A stretch of 64,000 nt of DNA from Cornus controversa (taxonomy: Eukaryota; Streptophyta; Magnoliopsida; Cornales; Cornaceae): positions 49,030,336 to 49,094,335 of the forward strand of contig CM048849.1 of the NCBI GenBank assembly GCA_026545225.1, read 5' to 3'. How positions within the stretch are numbered: position 1 is the stretch's first letter; each line of letters starts with the position of its first letter. The translations under genes and the position numbers were made by a program. This document shows positions 47,094 through 56,393 of this stretch, piece after piece. Under the pieces are notes generated by a model. The model worked only from the letters and a program-made list of their open reading frames with translations. It did not search any database and had not been told where the DNA came from.

Positions 47094-47330
47094 CTAAGGC
47101 CAAACAAGGTCAACGCAAACCCTGGACTCTGGAAGATCTTCTACCAAATTCTGCATGTTGCATACATTAATCGACTTTCTTGTAGACTTTCCGGTCACCC
47201 TTTTGGCCGTGAAACACTGAGCAGCGGCGGCAGAAAATGAAGAAGAGGGTGCTGCTGGTGATGTTAGGAGGGCTGAATCTGTATTTTGATGTCGAAGTAG
47301 CTCAGACAAGAGAAGAACAAGAGAAGCCAT
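47094..47330 (-). CDS. Unrecognised small protein, copy C of three
   Basis: The single-exon frame encodes 78 aa, paralogous to copies A and B. The first 15 residues are identical to A and B; it ends SRVCVDLVWP, with Pro in place of the final Ala. The middle differs most (SPAAPSSSFSAAAAQ, and VCNMQNLVEDLPES in the acidic part), while the basic segment KRVTGKSTRKS is kept. Its promoter is disturbed: the TATA position reads CTATGTAAGC, a (TA)n run lies in the leader (47346-47361), another (TA)n lies at 47437-47460, and an ~850 bp DNA element sits about 330 bp upstream. The open frame itself is intact. Function unknown. Confidence 0.65.
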   Translation of the reverse strand: MASLVLLLSELLRHQNTDSALLTSPAAPSSSFSAAAAQCFTAKRVTGKSTRKSINVCNMQNLVEDLPESRVCVDLVWP

Positions 47331-47664
47331 ACACAGCTAAAATCAATATATATATATATATAGTCTGATGAAAATTGATTTGAGGGAAATATGAGTTGCT
47401 TAGGCTTACATAGAAAAGGAGTGTTTGCGGTTAGCGCATATATATATATATTATATATATATAGGTAAAGAAAGTGGAGGTGTATAATTAAGAAAAGAGA
47501 AGCCCATTGGATTGTTGGGTGAGACAGCTGGTCTGAGTGTCTGACTTTATGGGTTCTAATATATCTATTATGAAGTTGATTTAATAAAAGAAAACAAGGG
47601 GTGGTGACCAGAAAAGCCGTTGGCTCTGTGCTGATGGTTTTTGGATTCATTGTTATTTTTTGTG

Positions 47665-48509
47665 TATAGTACACTCAAACCTTCCGAAATTTACCTCAAA
47701 TATACTCATGTACGAAATTTGCTTAAATTTACACCTACACTTTTAAATAAAATTGCATCAATAATTTGCATAAAAAATTATAATTTTACCCATCAACATA
47801 ATAACCATATTATATTTAAAAAATCTATTAAAATAAAATGACTAAATTAACCGTTCAACAGATATATTACTATATTAGTGTCTCCTGGATTCAGTGAAGG
47901 CTTAACAAAAATCTTTGAATTCTTTTGTTTTGTTTTTTAGTTATAAAAAAAGAATTGTGAAATAAAGAAAGGAGCCTAATGTGTTTTGGTGATTCAATTT
48001 ACCAAATAATTTATATTATTTCTCTATTATGTGTATGATCCAATATTAGTTATTGAAAAATAAAATTCAATCTAAAGAAATTCAAACTTTGAGGCTAAAA
48101 TTTACTTTATTATTAATCTTGGATGATATTTTTTTTTCTTTTTTTCAATACTTACTTTTCAATTTTATCAGTGTCATCACTACTTTTTTTTTCTTGTTGA
48201 AATAAATGTATATATACTTTGTAATAAAAGACAAAATGCAAAATATCCTCTTTTAACTTTCTCATATTTGTAAATAAACTCTTGTAACACTCTTTATATA
48301 GGTCTCCTCTGTTGTCAATGGTATTTTAACGGTTAAAAATGTTTTTCAATTAGTGAAAGGTAAAACAAGTATTTCAAATAATTTTTTGACCGATAAATTT
48401 CAGTTGGGGGTTGTGTGCATTTAAACTCTAAACCTCAGAGGTGTGTGTGTAAATTTAAGCAAAACTTTGTATATGAGTGTTTAAGACAAATCTCATAAGG
48501 TCTGAGTGC
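47665..48509. mobile_element. Non-autonomous DNA element with ~75 bp inverted repeats in the copy C promoter
   Basis: The left end (ACACTCAAACCTTCCGAAAT at 47671, later TACTCATGTACGAAATTTGC) pairs with the reverse complement of the right end (GCACTCAGACCTTATGAGAT, later CACTCATATACAAAGTTTTG), and both continue into CTTAAATTTACAC. ATTTTTTG and ATTTTTGC lie at the outer edges, a possible 8-9 bp target duplication. It interrupts sequence that is continuous in copies A and B: the block after GATGGTTTTTGGATT and the block starting GCAAGCCATTTGG. Non-coding. Confidence 0.8.
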
Positions 48510-48524
48510 ATTTTTGCCAATATT

Positions 48525-48680
48525 ATGTGCAAGCCATTTGGTGGTGCGCCACAAAATGTGGTATTGTTGGTCAGCCATCTGTATTTTCGGCCAGATTTAT
48601 TGCTGCCCATCTATTTTTTCAGGCAGATTTATTGCTGCCCATCTGTTTTTGACTTTGAACCTAATTATTAGTGTAACTGT
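48525..48680. repeat. Distal end of the triplicated segment (copy C)
   Basis: The block GCAAGCCATTTGGTGGTG, continuing as CGCCACAAAATGTGG, matches 37150-37230 (copy A) and 42697-42780 (copy B). The sentence-like repeat GGCAGATTTATTGCTGCCCA at 48600-48645 is a small local duplication. This marks the upstream limit of what was duplicated with the genes. Confidence 0.8.
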
Positions 48681-51600
48681 TACATTTAAAGCACCGAAAA
48701 GAGTGAATTTGGAATTGGATTCAACTAAATTTTCTCAAAACTTTCAAATTCAATTTGTTTATTCAGTGATTCCAAATATAAAATCACGGATTCAAAACAA
48801 AAAAAATAGTGTGTAAAAATAAATCTATATACATATATCTATTCCAAGACTATGCAATGACCGGGTAAAATTTTTCTTTGGTACTATTCCTTGATACAAC
48901 CATTGTTTTAACTTTACAACAAAATAGAAAATATAATAATAATCATAATAGTTCCGTTTCATCACATGAATTTGATGCATTGAAGTATACTTAGATATTT
49001 GTTTCATAGGAGTTACAACTAGGGATGAAAACGAGACAAGTATCATTATAAATTAGATCAGCCCTGATCTAATTTATAATGAACAGAAAAACCCAATCAT
49101 TTAAGAAACTCCTAATATTTCACATTTAGGTTCCCCAATTCGACTATTATTTTTCCAACCAATTGCAACTAGTGTCTAGTAAGGGGGTAGAAACAGGGTA
49201 ATTCTTCCTCTCTTTTTATTAATAAATGGAAGGAGTGGTGGTTAGGCACCCATTAAGGCTTTGTTTGTATAAATAGGAGAGAAGAGAAGAAAATAAAGGA
49301 TAAGAGAGCGGAAGCCATTTGCCTATCCAAACATAAATAAAAATTAAGACCACTTGAACAAAATATCGAAAATGTGGAGCTAGGATTTTGCTTGCTTTTC
49401 TCTCAGTTCCCTTTATTAGTCATTTTAAATTGAATAAAAAAACCCAACCAAATGCTAATACCCATAGCCAAAAGCCAAAGCCAAAGACAAATCCTTGAGA
49501 CCCTCCCAAAAACCCTAAGAAGTAAGAACCTGATTTCAGAAAATAATTTCATTATATGACATTTAAAATATCATGATATTCAGATGCTATCCCCCTTGTA
49601 ATATTTCCTTCTACATCAATCAAACTCTTTATCTTCAACAATCAAAATATAAAAAAGTTAAACAAAAATCAAATTCAGGTTGCCTAAAATTAGCAATAAG
49701 ATCCGCATGCATTTGGAATCAATGACAATGGCAGAAATAAAAAAAATGTCCACCCAGCACAGCACAACGAAGAAGCCTGTAGAGGAAGACAATAATCTCA
49801 AGTGTATCTTTATATATATTAAGGAAACTAAATCACCAATGTTTACATGACTTCCCAATCAATACCCAAAAAAGAAGGCATTCATCAGTTGAACAAGTCC
49901 AACACCATAATTAACATAGCCGAGATGTCCTTGCAAATATTAGTTCATAATATTCAAGAACAAGCAAAACTGAGAAAGAGAAAAAAGGGACATTGTTTGA
50001 TCAAAAAGATAACCGAACAAAAGTTCAGTAAGAAGCAACAATTAAAATCCGCAAAAGAAGACACCTTGAAACTTTCTATTCTGCCTCTTCGCATTGCTAC
50101 CAAGTTGCTATATTTGAAATCCTGGAATTTTACGATTTAACTTATCAGTCAACCAAATGAATAAAAATAGTGTGTATTCATAACAAGCACGACATCAGAA
50201 TAGGAAAACATCAAATCATGTGATAGGGGGAAAAGATTACAGAGGAAACATAATATTTTGTCGAGAAAAAATCCATCCTACAATATACATCATGAAAGTG
50301 CTGCGACAGTCAAGATCAAACTAACATTACTTGAAATAAGATTACTCTTTAAACTTCTGAAATGAACCAGGGTGTATTTGGAATTAAGAACATTTTCTAG
50401 TGGTTTCTCAATTCACAAGAGCATGCAACTCCATAGAATCAATAGCTTGAAAACCCATTATGGTGGAAGATAATAAAGATATAAGTTCCAATATATATTT
50501 CACATCCACGAAGACACTGCAAGCATATATAAATGTAAAACATCTGAGTTTAAATTTCAGGTGAAAAATTGAATTTTCCACATACATACGTTTAGAATCA
50601 GTGTTTTTCAAAGCAGAACAAAAATCAAGATCAGTTCAAGATCTGAAGCTTCTCCTGCTTCAACTTAGAATCAGTGTTTTTCACCGTCTTTTGTTCCTAA
50701 TTTTTCATATACATTATTTAATGCATTTTTGTTTAGCTTTTGGCTACCACCTCTTTGGCTTCATATTTAATTTTTTTGTATTTCTCTAAATTCTCTTGTT
50801 TTTTTTTACTTTTTTGTCATTCTTTAAAACTCGTTCTTTTATTTATTATTACTTGTTGGATTTCATCATTCTACCACCATATTTCTTCATGCTCGAGCCG
50901 ATTACAATGAAGAAGATATTAAAAACCCTTCTACTCAAACTTATAATCAGTCACATTCAGTTTCTGCATTTCTACCAACATTTGAAGTAATTTATTATTA
51001 AGATCAAATATTAGTTCTCTCTAAAAGCTAAATGTACTTCGGGTTTGACCAATTATCAAATTTACCAATAAAATATTATGTTATATATTTCAAGCATCTG
51101 CTTCAAATATTGAGGGTGTTACAAGCCTGCTACTACAAACATACCCAATCACACAGCACTAAAATAGCAGTGGTGCTCAACTGCTTGCCTGGGCTCTTTC
51201 ACAGCACAGCTTGCCACTTAAACCTCCTCAAATACTTGGCTCATATAAAGTTAACAGCATAAAGTAAAAAACTCAATCCACTAGCTCCTGTCCCCACTAT
51301 TTATCTTGTTCATCAATGTTTTTATGAAAAACAATTTATACTATGGATGAGTAATATGTGAACTCAAGTCACAAGACCATTCACAACATATCTTTTGATT
51401 TCTTTTCATTCTTAGCCAAATATTAACAAAATAGAAGGGCAGACATTACCATAATTAATGTTCATATGAAAAAAATACATCACCGAATTTAATAAAATTG
51501 GATGTGTAGAAGACTAGGAGTACGTACACATAAATGCACAGCAAATAATAAAATATAACTATGCATTCAAATATATGATATAGATATGCAACACCATATA

Positions 51601-52051
51601 ATCATATATATACATATACACATGAGAATATGAAGACAAGCCATAACTAGGGTACACATAAAACAGCACCCCTCATACTATTTTACTACAGTGCCACGTA
51701 TTGTTTACTAAGAAATGGAACCAGATCCATCCCACTACATAGTACATACCACGCCAAATCAAATATCATTTATTAGATAGTTCAAGTAAAATTAAAGTTG
51801 TAAACTTGTGTACGCTAGCTACACCAATGCTGCTTGTTAAACAGACCTAGACCCCTGAAAGAATTCCAGACTCGTAGTGCCAAAGCCAAAGTGCTTTTTA
51901 TTAAAACTTGTGTACACTATACAAATGCTTGTGTCTCACTAAAAATGAATGGTTTGTGAATCTTGCCGAGAAGATGATACAATGACAATTGGAGGTCAGC
52001 ATGTAGTTAAACACAGCTAGGCCCTTTAGTTCAGAGGCACTTAAATCCTCA
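48681..52051. other. Intergenic DNA, no gene seen
   Basis: AT-rich and non-coding. It contains a short direct repeat TTAGAATCAGTGTTTTTCA (50592 and 50665). No domain was recognised in any open frame. Confidence 0.5.
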
Positions 52052-53311
52052 AATGCGAACTTTTAGTAGGCTCAACACTAAGAAAGAACTTGCCATTATT
52101 TTTTAACCATTTAATCATATCAAATACCTTTTTTTCTAATGGTCGTTAATTGACATTTCTATAACATATCACAATCATATTCAATAGAAAATATTGTTTA
52201 ATCAAGTTGGTTTTTTCATTTTCAAAATTCTACAGTTATGATTAACTACTGCATCAAATATGTCAAGTGCTTAATTATATATATTTATTTTAATATAATA
52301 TGTCTACATAAAACCTATATAACTGTAACATTTATTGTTTCACATTTGTAAGCAGTATTTGATCTAGTAAATGCAATGCATATCTTCATTTAGCTGATCC
52401 TCTTAGTTCTGATATGCCAAAATTCCATTATCAGTCAAGTTGAGAATAGTTCTGCTACATATTGATAAACTTTTTTTTTTTATAAATAAAATTTCATTAA
52501 AAACACTCAAAGGGGAGCGAACCCGAGGGACTACAAAAAGCCAGAAACCGGCCAACTATAATCTTAAGCAATCAAGAAAGTCCACTACTTGACCATCCGA
52601 TGTACAATTTTTCCCATATCTAAACTTTCTACAATGTTTTTTTTTTATCTGTTTTCTGTTTTATATGCTGTTAATTGCCATGAATATGCTTTTTATTTGC
52701 TGTTGAGAGTTGATTGCTGTCATTTTACACTGTTTATTGCATGCCATTCTATTGCTCTAAAATTGACATGCTATTTATTGCTGTGAAATTGACATGCTAT
52801 TGGCTTCAAAAGTTATTTTTTTTCAACTTGTGCCTCGTGGCGCCTTTCTGCATCTTGACTCTTGAGCCTTTAACAACTATGAATGCGAAATGTTGGTAGG
52901 CTCAAGGCTAAGAAAGAATGCACCATTATTTTTTAACAATTTAATTATATCAAATACATTTTTTATGTGGGATGTGTACCCTGTTTGAACACTTTCTAAT
53001 ATAATCTTCCCCGTTAAAAAAAATACCTTTTTCTTTCTAATGGTTGTTGATTGGCATGCTCTATAACATATAACAAATTGTTTAATCGAATTCGGTTTTT
53101 TATTTTCAAAATTCTTCGATAATGCCAAGTGCTTTAATTCTATAAATTTATCTTTTCTTAATATAAAAATGTCTTCATAAAACCTATACGACTAACATTA
53201 AGGCAGTATTTGATCTAGTAAATGCAATGCATATTTTCATTTAGCTGACCCTATTAAGTTCTGATATGCCAAAATCCATTAACCAAAAAGATAAGAATAG
53301 TTCTATTACAT
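52052..53311. repeat. Local duplication: two ~415-430 bp copies
   Basis: Copy 1 (52052-52464) and copy 2 (52882-53311) share GGCTCAA(C/G)(A/G)CTAAGAAAGAA, ATTATTTTTTAAC, a block with GCAGTATTTGATCTAGTAAA and TGCAATGCATAT, and the end AGAATAGTTCT. Copy 2 has about 60 extra bases near 52966-53025. Between the copies lie a LINE 3' end and other unique DNA. Non-coding. Confidence 0.85.
52470..52600 (-). mobile_element. LINE 3'-end fragment with A-rich tail
   Basis: On the minus strand the piece reads GCCGGTTTCTGGCTTTTTGT, AGTCCCTCGGGTTCGCTCCC, then TTTAATGAAATTTTATTTAT followed by A11. This is the usual 3' terminus of plant L1-type elements (short untranslated end and poly(A)). 5'-truncated, not functional. 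Confidence 0.65.
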
Positions 53312-53814
53312 ATTTTGAATTGTAGAGTGATAACTAAATGCATTGCTTTAGCCAACCCATAGTTATTAAAGAATCAAGACGCACTAAGGCACCAAGGTCG
53401 CCTAGAGCCTAAGCGCAACGCGGAATGCAAGGCATCACAAAGTAACAATATACAGCCGATTGTAATAAAGGCAAACTCAGGAGTTGTTAGTGTCCTATTA
53501 TTTATTAGGACTGAAAGTAAAAATATATTTCAATTATAAAGCAACAACAATACTGAAATTGATTATTATCTATCTCAATTTCACACAAGCCACAAAGTAA
53601 ATTTATCAGTTTCAAGCCATTTTCAAAATTAGATCCATTTGAAAAAAAATGCTAGGTCATTGTGCACAACATCATTTGCATAGGTCTAAATACATTAGAG
53701 AATTCGTCCAAATTTGAAACTAATAAAAAGCATATTGAATTTAACCAACATATATAAAGACAATGTAGGAAAAACAAGACAGAAAATTGTACTCGGAACA
53801 GCAGTCATTATCCT

Positions 53815-55515
53815 TCAAGCCTCTGCAACAATCTCTTTATCCTCCATATCATTTGTAGCTGCATTTGCTTCCCCACCATCCGCATTCTCTGCAGGTGGCT
53901 GCACCTGTTCATCCTCTGGCAGTGGTTCCTCCACATAATCATTCTCAAATGCATCCGCTGGAACCTCATAAATCCTCACTTGTGGCTTCGATGGATCTTT
54001 CACAAGCACATATTTCCCCTCATTCAATTTCATGCACAAGTCCACAATAGACTTCACAATACCCCACATATTCGAAGTGTTCAAATTGATTTGTGCCGCA
54101 AATTCCCTAGGTTTATATCCAACCACAGCCAATATAACATGGTTAAAATGATCACGAGGATGAACCCTGGAAACATAGCCCAACTTCATCATATCTGCAC
54201 TCGCCAACAGCGCTTGGGCAGTCCACTTAGCCAATTTGTTTGCATTGTTCTTCAACTCCGTCGCCAAAACCGCACCTCTCTGGGTCTCCAACTTCTGCCT
54301 CCAATCAACACCAGAGTACTTGGGATCAAACTCATTAAGGGCATTCAAAGTAAGAAACGACCTCTTATCGTTAAGCTCAACAACACTCTGAACCTCACAC
54401 CGGGCCACAAGATACATATCATCATCAAGCTTCCACCGCCTGTACCTATACCCAACAGAGGCAACCTCTTCACCCTCAGTCGCAAACGGGTTTGGCTCTT
54501 CGAAGGTCACCTTATTCCCATCCCTAATCAAAACCTGTTGAGAGAAATTCTGGTTAATATAAGCTGCCTCAACACTCAAAGAATACGCAGAATTGATATC
54601 GTCCTTGGCTTCAGGCAAGGGCTCTTGGGATGTCTCGTGAACCGAAAGCAAATCTAGCTGTGACCCATCTCGTTTATCGAAGAACAATTTGTTCCCAACT
54701 CGCTGGATCACAATATCCCAAGAGTAAACCGACCTCGGAGCACACATCAGAGAAGAGAGTATCGAATCGGTGGCGAAAACCGTGGCTTTGTCCTCGTTGG
54801 CGAGTCGGCGGATGACTGGGTCGTCGGTGGTGGTGACCTTGAAGAAGTTCCGGTTCTTGAACCGCTCGAGGCGGCGCTCGTTCCTCGGCGTGACGCGATC
54901 ATAGGATCGGTCGTAGAACTCGAGCGCGCCGCACAAGAGGAGGTCCTCCGGTTCGGGGACTGAGAACGAGAGCTTCGTGAAGGTCGAGAAGGGGATCTGA
55001 TCGAGCATGTTCCACTCCGGCTGTATATCGACGGAGGACTTGAAGGCGGCGGCTTCGCGGCGCGGTGCGTTTCCGCCGGAGCGGTTGAGGTGGTAGAGGC
55101 GATCGCGGCGAGCGCGTTCCTTCTCGGCTTCGCGCTTCCTGGCCTCCACCTCCTCGTCGCGGCGTTGAGGGAGCTGGTTCCGCTGTTGCTGGAACCGCCA
55201 TTTGGGGCCGAACTTGGGGCGCGGCGGAGGCTTGCCGTCAACAAGGCGGAAGGAGGAGTCCTCATCAGCTGCGACGGCGCCGAGGGTGTCGTCGCCGGTG
55301 AAGTCGAAGACAGAGTCGGAGGCGTTTCGGTTGTTTTGGTTGCGGGTCGGGTTGTAGTTGCGGGTCCAGTCGGCGATGCGGCCGAGCTTGTCGGAACGAG
55401 AGAATGGAGCGAAAGGAACGTTGACGGGGTGGTTTGGGAGGAGAGGAGAGGAGGATTCCGGTGGACCCCAGCCTTCGGAGTTGAAGGGCACGGCACCGAC
55501 GTCGAAACCCACCAT
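53815..55515 (-). CDS. EIF3D: Eukaryotic translation initiation factor 3 subunit D (eIF3d)
   Basis: An uninterrupted 566-aa frame starts MVGFDVGAVPFNSEGWGPPE, the conserved eIF3d N-terminus (F/W and PFNPEGWGP type). It continues through KFGPKWRF, the Arg/Lys/Glu-rich linker (about residues 118-142) and the conserved core to an acidic tail (from about 525) of the usual plant kind. eIF3d is a peripheral subunit of eIF3 in the cytoplasm, sits at the mRNA entry side of the 40S subunit and, in animals, binds the cap of selected mRNAs. Length is close to other plant eIF3d proteins. The gene has no coding intron. Codons at the 5' end are GC-rich compared with the rest of the window (55000-55500), common for plant housekeeping genes. 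Upstream lie a telo-box and repeated site II motifs. Confidence 0.98.
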   Translation of the reverse strand: MVGFDVGAVPFNSEGWGPPESSSPLLPNHPVNVPFAPFSRSDKLGRIADWTRNYNPTRNQNNRNASDSVFDFTGDDTLGAVAADEDSSFRLVDGKPPPRPKFGPKWRFQQQRNQLPQRRDEEVEARKREAEKERARRDRLYHLNRSGGNAPRREAAAFKSSVDIQPEWNMLDQIPFSTFTKLSFSVPEPEDLLLCGALEFYDRSYDRVTPRNERRLERFKNRNFFKVTTTDDPVIRRLANEDKATVFATDSILSSLMCAPRSVYSWDIVIQRVGNKLFFDKRDGSQLDLLSVHETSQEPLPEAKDDINSAYSLSVEAAYINQNFSQQVLIRDGNKVTFEEPNPFATEGEEVASVGYRYRRWKLDDDMYLVARCEVQSVVELNDKRSFLTLNALNEFDPKYSGVDWRQKLETQRGAVLATELKNNANKLAKWTAQALLASADMMKLGYVSRVHPRDHFNHVILAVVGYKPREFAAQINLNTSNMWGIVKSIVDLCMKLNEGKYVLVKDPSKPQVRIYEVPADAFENDYVEEPLPEDEQVQPPAENADGGEANAATNDMEDKEIVAEA

Positions 55516-55575
55516 GGTGTTAATCTGATCTCAGAGAGAGACGATGAGAGAGTAGTGATGGATGATGAGCAAAAA

Positions 55576-55583
55576 AAACCCTA
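55576..55583 (+). promoter_or_regulatory. Telo-box (AAACCCTA) upstream of eIF3d
   Basis: AAACCCTA lies about 60 bp before the eIF3d start codon, in the leader or core promoter. Telo-boxes are known from the 5' regions of plant ribosomal-protein and translation-factor genes, usually together with site II motifs, as here. Confidence 0.75.
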
Positions 55584-55669
55584 GCTCAGCTAAATAAGGT
55601 TACATTTTTACCCTTGAGGTTTTGTAGTCGATGTTTGGGAGACTGGGTATGGCTTGGCAGGCTTTCTAA

Positions 55670-55945
55670 TCTAGAAGTCCAACTCTTTATGGGCTTTTAA
55701 GTCCAGTCATTATTAGGTCACCCAATAATATCTAGAAGTCCAACTCTTTATGGGCTTTTAAGTCCAGTAATTTTTAGGTCACTCAATAATATCTAGAAGT
55801 CCAACTCTTTTTGGGCTTTTAAGTCCAGTAGTTATTACATCCAACTCTTTATGGGCTTTTAAGTCCAGTAGTTATTAGATCTGTCTCAATATCCTCTCTA
55901 ATACCATTTTGCCAGTAGGTATTTCTAGGCTATGGGCTTTTAAGT
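55670..55945. repeat. 61-bp minisatellite carrying site II (TGGGCT) motifs upstream of eIF3d
   Basis: Units read CTAGAAGTCCAACTCTTTAT, then GGGCTTTTAAGTCCAG and a TTAGGTCACYCAATAATAT tail; TGGGCT starts at 55690, 55751 and 55812 (61 bp apart), with partial units at 55852 and 55933. TGGGCY is the site II element bound by TCP factors in promoters of translation and cell-cycle genes. The array is 155-430 bp upstream of the eIF3d start codon. Confidence 0.9.
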
Positions 55946-56000
55946 CCCACTCCAACTCTTTAGGTAGATCCATTTATTCTCCTTGCCAAGTTAATATTAA

Positions 56001-56393
56001 TGTTCCGTTTGGTAGAAGGAAGAAAATTAAATGGAACTGAGAGAAGGAGGGATGAATGAGACATTCTTATAAAAGAGATTGTATTCTTTCCTATTTCATT
56101 TGGTTCGATGGAAGAGAAGAAAATCAGATAATATCTTATTTTGTTTATTACGAGGGAACGAAAGAAAAATAAGAAAAGTTTTGTAATTTAAAACATTTAT
56201 AATATGCTTATTTTTCTTCCTTTCTGTCTTCTGTCCAAATTTGGAAGAATAAAAATTTGTGAAAGAGGAAAGATGATTCATCCATCATCTTTTATCTTCT
56301 CTCTTTGCATCCTCTTTACTAAACGAAGGAAATTTGTTCATTCCCTCCTATCTTCCCTCCAGCCCTGTTCTTTCTTTCCTACCAAATGAAGCA
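56001..56393. mobile_element. PIF/Harbinger-type MITE, 393 bp
   Basis: TAA lies outside both ends (55998-56000 and 56394-56396). The ends read TGTTCCGTTTGGTAGAAGGA and, reverse-complemented, TGCTTCATTTGGTAGGAAAG. The size is almost that of the unit at 25243 (391 bp), and the purine-rich/pyrimidine-rich layout is the same. It ends about 485 bp upstream of the eIF3d start codon. Non-coding. Confidence 0.8.

Noticed and set aside
49252-49340. TTAAGGCTTTGTTTG ... CCTATCCAAACA as a possible Harbinger-type MITE remnant
   Set aside because: Only about 80 bp, ends pair poorly and no clear target duplication.
53865-55584. Plus-strand and alternative minus-strand frames across the eIF3d gene
   Set aside because: They overlap a conserved 566-codon eIF3d frame and show no domain of their own; GC-rich codons in the 5' half keep other phases open.
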